From contig PBKG01000007.1 in assembly GCA_002722095.1 (NCBI GenBank), forward strand, positions 9,457 to 73,456: 64,000 bases of DNA, in the 5' to 3' direction. Position numbers and translations under genes: made by a program. The notes beneath the pieces were generated by a model that was given only the letters and a program-made list of their open reading frames with translations, did no database searches and was not told the origin of the DNA. Below are positions 28,355-38,382 of the stretch, piece after piece. This DNA is from Rhodospirillaceae bacterium. Lineage in GTDB: Bacteria; Pseudomonadota; Alphaproteobacteria; UBA8366. Numbering within the stretch: position 1 is the stretch's first letter; every line of letters begins with the position of its first letter.

Positions 28355-28381
28355 AAGCGCGTGCAATCCAGAAACGAGCAC

Positions 28382-29041
28382 TCAAGCAGACTGCTTTATA
28401 TCGTCCTCTAGATCGATATTGGGTTCGAGCTCTTCGTCATCTTCGCCGTCTTCATCGGAAGAATCATCCGCCCCATCGGATATTTGCCCAAGCGACATCA
28501 AACCAGGACGCGTATCCAACAAGCCAGCGGCCTTGAGTTCGTCGATTCCCGGAAGATCCTCCAGTCGCTCAATACCGAATTGATCGAGGAAATGCTCCGT
28601 CGTTCCCCAAGTCACCGGACGACCAGGCACCCGCCGACGTCCGCGAGGACGAATCCACTCCGCTTCCAACAAAATATCGAGCGTACCTCGGGAGGTCGCG
28701 ACGCCCCGCACCTCTTCGATTTCGGCCCGCGTGATCGGTTGGTGGTACGCAATTATCGCGAGTGTCTCAATTGCCGCCCGCGACAATCGGCGCTTGACCT
28801 CGGTGTCGATCCTGAGATGTTCCGATAAATCGGGTGCCGTCCGAAACGCCCATGCCTTCTTGCCGACTGAAACCAAATGTACCCCACGATTCGAGTAGAA
28901 CCCCTTCAGCTCGTCGAGCAAATCTTCGAGATCGCTCCCTTCCGGCAAGCGACCTTTCAACACCCTTTCGGAAATTGGATCAGCGGATGCAAACAGAATT
29001 GCTTCAAGTATTCGAAGTTGCTGAAATCGATCGATCGTCAT
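28382..29041 (-). CDS. scpB: segregation and condensation protein ScpB
   Basis: A 219-residue ScpB, the winged-helix kleisin-associated subunit of SMC-ScpAB. Seen: LRILEAILFASADPIS, ETLAIIAYHQPITRAEIEEVRG and LDILLEAEWIRPRGRRRVPGRP, the family core, and a C-terminal acidic tail of about 30 residues. Start overlaps the scpA stop (TGATG). Confidence 0.95.
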   Translation of the reverse strand: MTIDRFQQLRILEAILFASADPISERVLKGRLPEGSDLEDLLDELKGFYSNRGVHLVSVGKKAWAFRTAPDLSEHLRIDTEVKRRLSRAAIETLAIIAYHQPITRAEIEEVRGVATSRGTLDILLEAEWIRPRGRRRVPGRPVTWGTTEHFLDQFGIERLEDLPGIDELKAAGLLDTRPGLMSLGQISDGADDSSDEDGEDDEELEPNIDLEDDIKQSA

Positions 29042-29838
29042 CAGGCTGCCACCGTTTTCGGCCCAGCTTTCAGGAAAAGCGGGGCAAAGGGTTTTGATTG
29101 GCGAAGCGAAGCCTCACCTGCCTTGACCATTTCCAGTGACGCGGCAAATGTCGCAGCCACCGCAGACCGCCGCACAATGCCCTTGCCGATGCCCGGCGGC
29201 AGGAAATTCTCCAAAGTGGTCCAGTCCGGCACGTCACCGATGAGCTGGCGCAGCCAGCCAAGCGCCTTCTCGGTCGAATACAACTGGGTCGGGTCGATAC
29301 GAAGCGCGGTAATATTTTCGCGCTCGCGGAACGCACCATAGGCACGCAACAGATCAAACAACGTCACTTCGAAAACCGAAGTTCTGACGATTTCCAGTGG
29401 CTCCGGATCACCGCGACGGAAAAATTCTCGATCCAACTGGGGACGCTCGAGCAACGTTTTTCCGGTATTACGCATCGCTTCCAGACGCTGCAATTGGAAT
29501 GCAAGCCGAGCTGCCATTTCCGCCGCGCTCAGTTCACCTTCCTCATCTTTAACCGAAGGCAGCAACAAGCGCGATTTGAGATAGGCAAGCCACGCTGCCA
29601 TCACTAAATAATCGGCAGCAATTTCCAGCCTCAAATCCTGGGCCCGCTCGATAAAATCGAGATATTGGTCGGCCAATTGCAAAATTGAAATTTTGGTGAG
29701 GTCTACTTTCTGCTCCCTCGACAAAGTGAGCAGCAAGTCGATCGGACCTTCATAACCATCGAGATTCAGAACCAAAGCATCGCCCGACCGGGACTGCCTC
29801 TGGTCGCCACTATCTTCCTGAAATTCCAAGTCCGTCAT
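29041..29838 (-). CDS. scpA: segregation and condensation protein ScpA
   Basis: A 265-residue ScpA kleisin. Seen: LDGYEGPIDLLLTLSREQKVDLTKISI (family opening), YLVMAAWLAYLKSRLLLP, and the C-terminal winged-helix region. With ScpB and SMC it organises the chromosome. It starts 10 bases after the M50 protease gene stop. Confidence 0.95.
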   Translation of the reverse strand: MTDLEFQEDSGDQRQSRSGDALVLNLDGYEGPIDLLLTLSREQKVDLTKISILQLADQYLDFIERAQDLRLEIAADYLVMAAWLAYLKSRLLLPSVKDEEGELSAAEMAARLAFQLQRLEAMRNTGKTLLERPQLDREFFRRGDPEPLEIVRTSVFEVTLFDLLRAYGAFRERENITALRIDPTQLYSTEKALGWLRQLIGDVPDWTTLENFLPPGIGKGIVRRSAVAATFAASLEMVKAGEASLRQSKPFAPLFLKAGPKTVAA

Positions 29839-29848
29839 TCGAGCTCGT

Positions 29849-30538
29849 TCATTTAAGTCCGGTCAGTACCAAAATCCATTCCCGCAAAAACGCGACCGGC
29901 TCGCCGACCAAAATTCCGAAGATATTAAAATCGCCTCCGGTTTCTCGCGCCAGCATTGGCGCAATGATCAGCAACCCAACCAATATCAGCAGTCCGAACC
30001 GCTCCAAACCCGCAAGCCAACTCGACATCGGTTCCGGCAAAAGCGACACCAAAATCCGACCGCCATCTAAGGGTGGAAGCGGTAGCATGTTGAAGACGGC
30101 AAGGACAAGATTCAGCCACAGACAGTTTATAAGGTTGAAATACAACCATTTTCCGACGTCTGGAGGCATGAATTTAACCGTATGCAGCAACAGTGCCGCC
30201 AAAAATGCCAAGATAAGATTCGCGGCCGGCCCCGCAGCAGCGATCAACATCATGTCACGTCTTGGATTTGGCAATGCGCCGAAGCGGACCGGCACCGGTT
30301 TTGCCCAGCCGAACAGAAATGGAGCCTGAGTAAAAATCAAAATTCCGGGCAGGATTATAGTGCCGACTAAATCGATATGACGGAACGGATTGATACTCAC
30401 CCGCCCTAACATATAGGCGGTATTGTCACCGAGGCGCCAAGCGGCCCAACCATGCGCGGCTTCATGCAGCGTTATAGCCAGCAACACCGGCAACACCCAG
30501 ACCGATGCTGTTTGAAGAATATTTCCCAGATCCGCCAT
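29849..30538 (-). CDS. site-2 (M50) family intramembrane metalloprotease
   Basis: A 229-residue polytopic protein. Seen: the zinc motif LHEAAHGWAAW (HExxH) in the first helix and the distal LDGGRI that supplies the third ligand, in the LPLPPLDGG loop. No PDZ domain, so it belongs to the short YwhC/FtsH-like M50 subgroup rather than RseP. Substrate unknown. Gene order nagZ-M50-scpA-scpB with gaps of 3 and 10 bases shows co-transcription. Confidence 0.9.
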   Translation of the reverse strand: MADLGNILQTASVWVLPVLLAITLHEAAHGWAAWRLGDNTAYMLGRVSINPFRHIDLVGTIILPGILIFTQAPFLFGWAKPVPVRFGALPNPRRDMMLIAAAGPAANLILAFLAALLLHTVKFMPPDVGKWLYFNLINCLWLNLVLAVFNMLPLPPLDGGRILVSLLPEPMSSWLAGLERFGLLILVGLLIIAPMLARETGGDFNIFGILVGEPVAFLREWILVLTGLK

Positions 30539-30541
30539 GCG

Positions 30542-31591
30542 TCACCTGGCCATCAATGTCGCGAATTTATTCAGCAAGTCGTCACGGTCCACCGGAGCTC
30601 CCGCTGTTTGGGACAACGCCAACAACGCACGCTCCAATCGACCGATCGCAACATCGTCTAGCGCACCTACACCGTCGGCTACCGCCACCATTTCATCGAA
30701 ATCCCCGCTGCAATGAAGCGCCACATCGCAACCGGCCGCCAACGAACGACGTGCTCGATCATCGAAATCGCCGCCCAGCGCCTTCATGCCGAGGTCATCG
30801 CTCATTAGCAATCCGTCGAACCCGATATGGTTTCGAATAACGTCCGTGATTACCGTCGAGGATTGAGTGGCCGGGTTTACGTCGTCAAAAGCGGAATACA
30901 CGATATGAGCGGTCATGGCCGCTGGCATATCGGCTAGTAACCGGAAAGAGTCGAAATCGCTCGCTTCAAGCTCTTCACGAGAAGCATCCACCACCGGCAG
31001 TTCCAAATGGCTATCTGCAGTTGCTCTCCCATGACCCGGCACATGTTTAACCACCGGCATCACGCCCGCTGCCAAATGCCCTTCGCATACCGCGCGCGCC
31101 AATGCGGCCACTTCCTTGGCTTCGTTGGAGAATGCCCGGTCGCCAATGATCTCATGTGTATCGGGCCAAGCGAGATCGGCTACCGGCGTGCAATTCACGT
31201 TTATGCCGAGCATCGCCAAATCCAACGCCTGTATTTCCGCATTCAAGCGCGCTGCCGTTAACGCCTGTTTCCTGTTTTCCTGAAATCGATCCCCGAACAC
31301 CTTGGCGGGCAGAGTGTCACGCCAATGAGGAGGCCCTAACCTAGCGACGCGACCGCCTTCTTGGTCGATCAGGATCAACGGCGTCGCATAGGCTACGACA
31401 TCGGCGAATTCACTGGTCAGCGCACGCACCTGATCGGGCGTTTCGATATTTCGCGCGAAAAGGATCAGGCCAAGTGGATTGCAGCCACCAAAGAACGCGC
31501 GCTCCGCCGAAGTCAGTTCGAGCCCCGCACAGCCAAAAATAACCGCGTTGGGGGCCGTCTTTTGGTCGGTACCGCTAGCGGGGGGTGACAA
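30542..31591 (-). CDS. nagZ: beta-N-acetylhexosaminidase
   Basis: A 349-residue NagZ that removes GlcNAc from anhydro-muropeptides in cell-wall recycling. Seen: LILIDQEGGRVARL, the catalytic-loop KHVPGHGRATADSHLELP with the acid/base His, and LLMSDDLGMKAL with the nucleophile Asp. Start codon overlaps the SPOR gene end by 17 bases. Glycoside hydrolase family 3 length is normal. Confidence 0.95.
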   Translation of the reverse strand: MSPPASGTDQKTAPNAVIFGCAGLELTSAERAFFGGCNPLGLILFARNIETPDQVRALTSEFADVVAYATPLILIDQEGGRVARLGPPHWRDTLPAKVFGDRFQENRKQALTAARLNAEIQALDLAMLGINVNCTPVADLAWPDTHEIIGDRAFSNEAKEVAALARAVCEGHLAAGVMPVVKHVPGHGRATADSHLELPVVDASREELEASDFDSFRLLADMPAAMTAHIVYSAFDDVNPATQSSTVITDVIRNHIGFDGLLMSDDLGMKALGGDFDDRARRSLAAGCDVALHCSGDFDEMVAVADGVGALDDVAIGRLERALLALSQTAGAPVDRDDLLNKFATLMAR

Positions 31592-32408
31592 CGATGCAGC
31601 CCTGACCGCGCTCTTTCAGCGCGTTACAGATATCCGCTGTGGTGGCTCGGTCGGGTAACGGCCCCGCCTGAACACGGAAATAGACCGTACCGCGAACCAC
31701 GGCGCGTGCCACATTGAGGCTCAACTTGCCAAGCAAATCTGGATGCTTGCGCTTCAAAGCGCTCCAGGCCTGCTTTGCCTTGGATCGGGTCGATAGCGCG
31801 CCGGTCTGAATCATGTAAGAGCCCTTGGGCGGTGGCGTCGTCGCCTTTTTCCGTTTCGGCTTAGCTGCAGCGACTTGCTTGGTAGGATCGATCGGAGTCA
31901 GCTTCGTCGGCGATTTTTTGTCCTTCGGCTGGACCGGCGGTCGCACCAGCGGCGCTTGCACCTTTTTTGCCGGCTTCGCGGCTTTGGTCGTCTCGGGCGT
32001 CGTTTTGGGTGTCTTTTTCGGGGGCTTCGGCGGATTAGGAGCGCCGAGCACCGGACGCAGAGGTTTTTCCGGTGGCGGCAAAATTCGCTCCACATTGCGG
32101 TCACGTTTTGTGCCTTCGACCGGATTGAAAACAGTCTTCTCTTGATGCGCCACGGTTACACCACCCGGGTTCGGCGGTGGCACTTTGATTGGCCCATTTA
32201 GCTTCAACAAAGGCGCGGCCTCTTCACTGCCGGCGCGCACACCGGCCGAATAGGCGTACCAAAGCAAACCACCAAAGGCGAGCAACACAAAAAACAGAAT
32301 AATGATCGGCAACATCCCGAAGTGCCGGCGCACGGGCGGCGCGTCTTCGACTTCAGCGTCAATTTCGGCCAGTTCACGTTCGAGTGGATCGATCTCGGCG
32401 ACCATCAA
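31575..32408 (-). CDS. SPOR-domain protein
   Basis: A 277-residue bitopic membrane protein. Seen: an acidic cytoplasmic N terminus, one transmembrane helix ([20 protein letters not shown]), a long Pro/Lys-rich periplasmic linker, and a C-terminal SPOR domain ([19 protein letters not shown] to the end) that should bind denuded glycan at the septum. Overlaps argS by four bases. Fits the alphaproteobacterial argS-SPOR-nagZ order. Confidence 0.92.
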   Translation of the reverse strand: MMVAEIDPLERELAEIDAEVEDAPPVRRHFGMLPIIILFFVLLAFGGLLWYAYSAGVRAGSEEAAPLLKLNGPIKVPPPNPGGVTVAHQEKTVFNPVEGTKRDRNVERILPPPEKPLRPVLGAPNPPKPPKKTPKTTPETTKAAKPAKKVQAPLVRPPVQPKDKKSPTKLTPIDPTKQVAAAKPKRKKATTPPPKGSYMIQTGALSTRSKAKQAWSALKRKHPDLLGKLSLNVARAVVRGTVYFRVQAGPLPDRATTADICNALKERGQGCIVVTPR

Positions 32409-34159
32409 CGCATCTCCTCAACAGGCTCGATTCCGAAAACTTCGAGTCCGCTCGCGATAACGATTTGCAGTGCGCGAACCAATGCAAATCTTGCCGTCGT
32501 TAACTCCGGATCCTCCTCGACGATAAAGCGCAATGAGGGCTCCTCTTTGCCGCGGGTCCAATGGCTGTGAAACGCAGACGCAAGATCGAACAAATAGAAG
32601 GCGATACGATGCGGTTCGTGCGCTTCAGCGGCCGCTTCGACCATGCGCGGCCAGCCCGCCATCAATTTAATGAGACCAATCTCGGTCTCTTCCGTCAAGC
32701 GTTCGAAATTCGCACTTTCGAGAGCTGCCGATTCGATATCGAGGTCGGGCATCTGGCTTGCGATCATACGCCTCACGGAATTGCACCTGGCATGAGCGTA
32801 TTGCACATACCAGACCGGATTATCACGCGACTGTTCGGTTACTGCAGTCAGGTCGAAATCAAGCGGGGCATCGTTCTTTCGGGTCAGCATGATAAAGCGG
32901 ACGATATCTTTTCCGACTTCGTCGACGAGATCACGCAACGTGACAAAGGTGCCAGCCCTCTTCGACATTTTCACCGGCTGACCGTCATCCATAAGTTTCA
33001 CGAGTTGGCAGATTTTTACGTCGAGGGTCGCTTTTTGTTCGGTAACCGCCTTTACCGCCGACTGCACCCGCTTCACGTAACCCCCGTGATCCGCGCCCCA
33101 CACGTCAATCTGGTTCGCAAACCCACGGCGATACTTGTCACGGTGATAAGCGATGTCGCTGGCGAAATAGGTCCAACTTCCGTCGGACTTTTTCAAAGCA
33201 CGGTCAACGTCATCACCGAACTCGACCGCCTTGAACAGCGTTTGCGGACGGGGCTCCCAATCATCGGGAGTTTTCCCTTTGGGTGGTTCGAGCACCCCTT
33301 CGTATATGAGATCGCGGGATTGCAGATCGTCCAAGCAAGCATCGACCTCGCCAGCCTCGACCAATGCGCGCTCCGAGGTGAACAGATCAGGTTTGACACC
33401 AAGCTCCGAAAGATCAGACCGGATCAACGACATCATTTCATCGATCGCAGTCTCGCGGACGGTTGCCAGCCATTCGTCCTCGGAAGCGTTTTTTAGCGAC
33501 TCGCGGTGCTGATCAACCAACGTTTGACCCACTGCTTTCAAGTATTCGCCGGGGTAAAGACCTTCGGGAATTTCGTCGATTTCCTCACCCAGCGCCTCGC
33601 GATATCGTATGTGAGCGGAGCGGGCTAGGACGTCGACCTGCGCCCCCGCATCATTAATGTAATATTCGCGGGTAACATCGAATCCCGCCTTAAGCAGCAA
33701 AGACGCTAGAACATCGCCGAATACTGCCCCGCGTGCGTGGCCGATATGAAGCGGTCCGGTCGGATTAGCCGACACATACTCCACGTTCACTTTCTCGCCA
33801 CCGCCGAGATTGGATTCGCCGTAAGCCGTTCCGACGGAGAGTATCTCGCCCATACAGTCACGCCAAAGCGAAGGTTCCAAACGAATATTGATGAATCCGG
33901 GGCCTGCGATATCGATACTTTCAACAGCTTCGTTCGATGTTAATTCCTCACCGAGCTTTTCCGCCAAATCGCGTGGTTTCATCGCCGCCGATTTGGCGAG
34001 CACCATCGCCGCGTTAGTCGCCATATCGCCGTGAGCCGAATCACGAGGTGGCTCGACGGCAACGCGTCCTGTTTCAATTCCTTCAGGGATTTCACCAGCC
34101 TTCGCAAGGGCCTCAATGCCGGCGACAACCCGAATTCGCATATCGGAGAACAGATTCAT
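32405..34159 (-). CDS. argS: arginyl-tRNA synthetase
   Basis: A 584-residue class I synthetase. Seen: the N-terminal add-on domain, the HIGH region [15 protein letters not shown], the KMSKS-like KMSKRAGTF, and the DALR anticodon-binding C terminus. dgt stops 3 bases upstream and SPOR starts inside the argS stop. Confidence 0.97.
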   Translation of the reverse strand: MNLFSDMRIRVVAGIEALAKAGEIPEGIETGRVAVEPPRDSAHGDMATNAAMVLAKSAAMKPRDLAEKLGEELTSNEAVESIDIAGPGFINIRLEPSLWRDCMGEILSVGTAYGESNLGGGEKVNVEYVSANPTGPLHIGHARGAVFGDVLASLLLKAGFDVTREYYINDAGAQVDVLARSAHIRYREALGEEIDEIPEGLYPGEYLKAVGQTLVDQHRESLKNASEDEWLATVRETAIDEMMSLIRSDLSELGVKPDLFTSERALVEAGEVDACLDDLQSRDLIYEGVLEPPKGKTPDDWEPRPQTLFKAVEFGDDVDRALKKSDGSWTYFASDIAYHRDKYRRGFANQIDVWGADHGGYVKRVQSAVKAVTEQKATLDVKICQLVKLMDDGQPVKMSKRAGTFVTLRDLVDEVGKDIVRFIMLTRKNDAPLDFDLTAVTEQSRDNPVWYVQYAHARCNSVRRMIASQMPDLDIESAALESANFERLTEETEIGLIKLMAGWPRMVEAAAEAHEPHRIAFYLFDLASAFHSHWTRGKEEPSLRFIVEEDPELTTARFALVRALQIVIASGLEVFGIEPVEEMR

Positions 34160-34162
34160 GGC

Positions 34163-35332
34163 TTAGGTAGCGTCTCCGGTGAAAATGCTGCGATGGAGAT
34201 GGATGGCGTAGCGATCAGTCATACCGGCAATGTAGTCCGCAACCACCCTCGCCGTCATTGAGGAGTTAGGCTCGCCTGCCTGGTCCGCCCATTCCGGCGG
34301 CATCCGCTCAGGCTCTCCATGGAACAACTCGAACAGATCGCGGAGACGTTCCGCGCCAACCGCCGCCTGCTCGAGCACCGCGGGGTGTAAATACATGTTT
34401 TTAAACAAGAAAGATTTTATTTTACCTTCCTCGCCGGCAATCGGACCCGAAAAGCCCGCAATTTGCTGACCATATTTACGAATATCGTCGGTGGTCTCGA
34501 CCTTGGCCACCTCGAGATTGCGTTCCGTTTGTTCAATCAGATCTTGGACCGTATGGTCGATTAATCGGCGAATCGATTCATGAATAAGCCGAGGCATTTC
34601 GATCCCGTCATATTGCTCGGAGACGCTTCGGAACATTTCTGCGACATGGGGCACGTCTTGGAGCATTTCAATCTCGATAATGCCCGCGCGCAGGCCGTCG
34701 TCGAGATCGTGATTGTCGTACGCGATATCATCGGCGAGAGAGGCAATCTGAGATTCAAGAGAGGAATAAAGATCGAGTTCTAAATCCTGCTTTTTGTTGT
34801 AGGCCGCAATGGTCGGAGGCACAGGATTTTCCGAGGATTCGGCGACCAATGGCCCGTTATGCTTGACCACACCTTCCAGCGCTTCCCAACTCAGATTGAG
34901 GCCATCGAACGCGGCGTAGCGATGTTCGAGCTTGATTAGGATACGAAGCGTCTGGTCATTGTGATCAAACCCGCCGAAATCCGACATACAGCGATCCAAC
35001 GCCTCTTCCCCCGCGTGTCCGAAAGGCGGGTGACCGAGATCGTGCGCGAGCGCCAGCGCCTCGGTCAAATCCTCGTCTAGACGGAGGGCCCGAGCCAATG
35101 CCCGCGCAATCTGGGCTACCTCAAGGCTGTGCGTCAGGCGCGTACGGTAATGATCCCCGCCGGGCGATATAAAAACTTGCGTCTTGTGCTTCAGCCGTCG
35201 AAACGCCGTCGCATGCACGATTCGATCGCGGTCTCGCTGGAAACAGCTCCGGTATCGGCTTTCCGGCTCCGCATGCAACCGTCCCCGGCTGGCCTCGGCC
35301 CGGCTCGCGAAGGGGGCAAGCGTCGTGTGCAT
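34163..35332 (-). CDS. dgt: deoxyguanosinetriphosphate triphosphohydrolase-like protein
   Basis: A 389-residue HD-domain dNTPase. Seen: FRRLKHKTQVF, the HD-motif residues in RLTHSLEVAQIARAL and HDLGHPPFGHAGEEAL, and a later DDIAYDNHDLDDG. The start at 35332 (MHTTLAPFASRAEASRG) is preferred over the upstream in-frame codon. Divergent from erpA with 139 bases between. Confidence 0.93.
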   Translation of the reverse strand: MHTTLAPFASRAEASRGRLHAEPESRYRSCFQRDRDRIVHATAFRRLKHKTQVFISPGGDHYRTRLTHSLEVAQIARALARALRLDEDLTEALALAHDLGHPPFGHAGEEALDRCMSDFGGFDHNDQTLRILIKLEHRYAAFDGLNLSWEALEGVVKHNGPLVAESSENPVPPTIAAYNKKQDLELDLYSSLESQIASLADDIAYDNHDLDDGLRAGIIEIEMLQDVPHVAEMFRSVSEQYDGIEMPRLIHESIRRLIDHTVQDLIEQTERNLEVAKVETTDDIRKYGQQIAGFSGPIAGEEGKIKSFLFKNMYLHPAVLEQAAVGAERLRDLFELFHGEPERMPPEWADQAGEPNSSMTARVVADYIAGMTDRYAIHLHRSIFTGDAT

Positions 35333-35471
35333 TGCCCAAGTATCCCGCAAGCACATGAAAAGGCAAATTTATCCAGCGCGGCAAAATTTCACTCTTTAGA
35401 TTGACTTTTCCCTCTGTCATCCCAACTATAACCGTCAGAGGTAAAACCATTTTCAGAGGTGGTACGCCATC

Positions 35472-35837
35472 ATGGCCGATATGTTTGCGAGCCAAGCTGA
35501 AAAAGCCGTACGTAGCTTCACTGTGAGCGATTCAGCAATCAACCGAATCGCTCATATTATGGAAGCCGAGAAAAGCGAAAACATGATGCTTCGTGTTTCC
35601 GTTTCCGGTGGAGGCTGTTCGGGTTTCCAATACGGTTTTACTTTCGACGACGCGACCACACCCGATGACCATTTGTTCGAGCGAGACGGAATAACCGTCG
35701 TGGTCGACGATACCTCGCTTGACCTCCTCGACGGGGCGGAACTCGATTTTGTGACCGACTTGATGGGTGCGTCGTTCCAGATAACGAATCCTAACGCTAC
35801 CTCGTCCTGCGGCTGCGGTTCATCGTTTGCAATTTAG
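35472..35837 (+). CDS. erpA: iron-sulfur cluster insertion protein
   Basis: A 121-residue A-type carrier that delivers iron-sulfur clusters to apoproteins. Seen: the three conserved cysteines C49 (in GGGCSGFQYGF), C113 and C115 (in SCGCGSSF). Divergent from dgt, as in many Alphaproteobacteria. Confidence 0.93.
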   Translation: MADMFASQAEKAVRSFTVSDSAINRIAHIMEAEKSENMMLRVSVSGGGCSGFQYGFTFDDATTPDDHLFERDGITVVVDDTSLDLLDGAELDFVTDLMGASFQITNPNATSSCGCGSSFAI

Positions 35838-35919
35838 AACCCTTCAGAATGCTTGACGCCGGGTCCCGTTCCGGCGGAAACATATCTCTCATAGAACTTC
35901 GACACAGCGCTTAGAGGAC

Positions 35920-37602
35920 ATGGGCGAACCAATTTCCAAAGTCACTATCGTCGGCGGCGGTACCGCCGGCTGGATGGCCGCAACCCATCTCGTGACCCGC
36001 CTCAATTCCCGGGCGGAAATACCGATTGAAGTCTGCCTAATCGAATCCCCCAATATTCCGACCGTTGGCGTCGGAGAGGCTACCGTGCCGACGATGAAAC
36101 GCTGGTTCGAATCGCTCGACCTCGACGAGGCAGCCTTCATCACCCATTGCAACGCGTCGTTTAAACTCGGCGTCCGCTTCGTCAATTGGGATCATGACAT
36201 CAACGGGAATCCGCTGAACTACATTCATCCCTTCGATGGATTCGGAGACGACATCCAGGGTTACAATCCCGCCTACTACTTCCACAAATTCAACGACCCC
36301 GGCGGTGGCAGCAATTACAGCATCTATCACTCTCCGATCACTGCGGTGGTCGAAGGGCGTAAAGGACCGAAACCGCTGGAAGCGGAAAATTTCGAAAGTG
36401 TCCTCAATTACGCCTACCATCTTGATGCGGGTTTGTTCGCCCAATATCTCCGCCAGATCGCCATCGAACGCGGCGTAATTCACATTCTCGACGATGTGGA
36501 AGAAATCGAACTCGACGAGAAGGGTTATGTCTCGTCTCTCCAGCTAAAGCAGCAAGGCCGCCACGAAATCGAATTGGTGATCGACTGTACTGGCTTCAAG
36601 AGCATGATCCTGCAGCAGACGCTAGGGGTCGAATTCGAAAATTATGGCCAATACCTGCTGAACGACCGCGCGTTGGCCGTTCAACTGCCACATCTGGAGC
36701 CGACCAAATTGGAGCCCTGCACACGTTCGACCGCGCTCGGGGCCGGTTGGTCGTGGCGAGTGCCGCTCTATTCGCGCATTGGGACCGGATATGTGTTTTC
36801 CAGCGCCCACCGAAATGACGAAGAGGCCACGGCAGAGTTTCTCGACCACCTAGGCCCTTTGGGCAAAGGTGCGGAACCACGTGCCATTGGCATGAAGGTG
36901 GGTCGAGCGCGCCAGACTTGGGCAAAGAACTGCATTGCCATTGGCCTTTCGGGAGGCTTCATCGAACCCTTGGAATCGACAGCGATCTATCTCGTCGATC
37001 GGGCTCTCGGCTGGATCGTGGAATATTTCCCCGACAAGGATTTCAACCCCATACTCAGTGATCGATATAACCGGCTAAGCGAATCGCTCTATACGGAAAT
37101 TCGTGACTTCATCGTCCTCCACTATTGCACCAATACCCGCGAGGATAGCGATTATTGGAAGGCAGCACGGGAAGACATTACGATTCCGGATTCACTGAAG
37201 GAAAAGCTCGAGCTCTTCAAACACGCATTGCCGACGGAAGACGAACTGGACAGCGGATTTTTATTCAGCGGCCTGAGCTATCTGATCGTGCTGTTCGGCA
37301 AAGGCTTTTTCAAGGACGTGACCTTCCCCGCCGACAGAGCGATTTCAGCCAGCGATTGGGAACGCTATCAGAATGTACTCCATGGAGTGACCGCCGAACT
37401 CATCACCAATCTGCCGGACCACCATCAATTGCTGAGCAGTATCCGTGCAAGCCGTGGCGGCGATAGCGATACTCGAGAGTTGAGCGAGGCCATCGAGAAA
37501 GCGGCTCAAAACAAACCGGTGGTCGCGCTACCCGATCAGGCGCTGGAGCCGGAAATCTCCTTTGCGGGCGTCGCCGATGAAGCCGGCGGCAATATTCTTT
37601 AG
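35920..37602 (+). CDS. flavin-dependent tryptophan halogenase family protein
   Basis: A 560-residue FADH2-dependent halogenase-family protein. Seen: N-terminal FAD motif VTIVGGGTAGWMAATHL, GVGEATVPTM, the proposed catalytic lysine K82 in ASFKLGVRFVNW (by analogy with PrnA Lys79), the WSWRVPL stretch (halogenase WxWxIP motif), and FIEPLESTAIYL with the Glu. The substrate cannot be predicted: free tryptophan is only one possibility. No flavin reductase or biosynthetic genes are adjacent. Xth starts 8 bases downstream on the same strand. The family is often found with SapC and TonB receptors; a SapC gene is in the window, but 21 kb away. Confidence 0.9.
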   Translation: MGEPISKVTIVGGGTAGWMAATHLVTRLNSRAEIPIEVCLIESPNIPTVGVGEATVPTMKRWFESLDLDEAAFITHCNASFKLGVRFVNWDHDINGNPLNYIHPFDGFGDDIQGYNPAYYFHKFNDPGGGSNYSIYHSPITAVVEGRKGPKPLEAENFESVLNYAYHLDAGLFAQYLRQIAIERGVIHILDDVEEIELDEKGYVSSLQLKQQGRHEIELVIDCTGFKSMILQQTLGVEFENYGQYLLNDRALAVQLPHLEPTKLEPCTRSTALGAGWSWRVPLYSRIGTGYVFSSAHRNDEEATAEFLDHLGPLGKGAEPRAIGMKVGRARQTWAKNCIAIGLSGGFIEPLESTAIYLVDRALGWIVEYFPDKDFNPILSDRYNRLSESLYTEIRDFIVLHYCTNTREDSDYWKAAREDITIPDSLKEKLELFKHALPTEDELDSGFLFSGLSYLIVLFGKGFFKDVTFPADRAISASDWERYQNVLHGVTAELITNLPDHHQLLSSIRASRGGDSDTRELSEAIEKAAQNKPVVALPDQALEPEISFAGVADEAGGNIL

Positions 37603-37610
37603 GTCGACCT

Positions 37611-38381
37611 ATGAAACTCGCCACCTTCAACGTCAATTCAATAAAAGCACGACTACCTCGCGTGCTCGAATGGCTTGAGGAAACCACGCCCGACGTGGTG
37701 GTGCTGCAAGAAATCAAATGTGTGGATGAGGCCTTCCCGGCGCTCGAAATCGAGTCTCTCGGCTATCGTACCGCCGTCCATGGTCAAAAAACCTACAACG
37801 GCGTCGCCATGTTGTCTCGGCATGAGATCGAGGATGTGCATCGCGGATTGCCCGGCGATCCAGACGACGAACAAGCACGTTACATCGAAGGAACCATCAA
37901 GGGTGTGCGGGTGTGCGGGCTCTACTTACCCAATGGCAACCCCACGGATACGGATAAGTACCCATATAAGCTCGCCTGGATGGACAGACTCGTCACACAT
38001 ATTCGTGACACCCTTCTGCCCATGGAGATGCCAGTCGTACTCGGCGGCGACTACAATGTTTGCCCGTCCGATGTCGATTGCTACGACCCCGCTCGTTTTG
38101 CCAACGACGCGCTCTGCCGACCGGAAACACGGATACGATTTCGCAGTATGATCAATCTTGGCCTCACCGAAGCTTGGCGGGCATTACATAACGAGGTCTC
38201 TTACTCCTATTGGGACTACATGGCAGGACGCTGGCAAAAGGATGAGGGCGTTCGTATCGATCACTGGCTGCTTTCGCCACATGCGGCAGATCTGCTGGTC
38301 GGTTGTGAAATCGATAAGGGGCCTAGGGGTAAGGAAAAGGCCTCCGACCATACGCCAGTAGTGCTCGAAATCGCCGATTAA
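37611..38381 (+). CDS. xth: exodeoxyribonuclease III
   Basis: A 256-residue Xth, an AP endonuclease and 3'-5' exonuclease. Seen: TFNVNSIKARLPRVLEWL, the metal-binding LQEIKCVDEAFP, GGDYNVCPSDVD, and C-terminal KASDHTPVVLEI. Follows the halogenase by 8 bases, so it is probably co-transcribed. It ends one base before the convergent lipoprotein gene. Confidence 0.96.
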   Translation: MKLATFNVNSIKARLPRVLEWLEETTPDVVVLQEIKCVDEAFPALEIESLGYRTAVHGQKTYNGVAMLSRHEIEDVHRGLPGDPDDEQARYIEGTIKGVRVCGLYLPNGNPTDTDKYPYKLAWMDRLVTHIRDTLLPMEMPVVLGGDYNVCPSDVDCYDPARFANDALCRPETRIRFRSMINLGLTEAWRALHNEVSYSYWDYMAGRWQKDEGVRIDHWLLSPHAADLLVGCEIDKGPRGKEKASDHTPVVLEIAD

Positions 38382-38382
38382 C

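Noticed and set aside
31825..32145. Gly/Phe-rich plus-strand frame opposite the SPOR gene
   Set aside because: Mirror of the Pro/Lys-rich linker, not a real gene.
32561..33496. Plus-strand open frame of 311 codons inside argS
   Set aside because: Antisense shadow of a well-supported synthetase; composition is an artefact of codon use.
35401..35432. TTGACT and TATAAC as an erpA promoter
   Set aside because: The spacer is 20 bases, too long for a normal sigma-70 promoter.
35857..35876. CGCCGG/CCGGCG hairpin after erpA as terminator
   Set aside because: No U-run follows, and the stem is only 6 bp.
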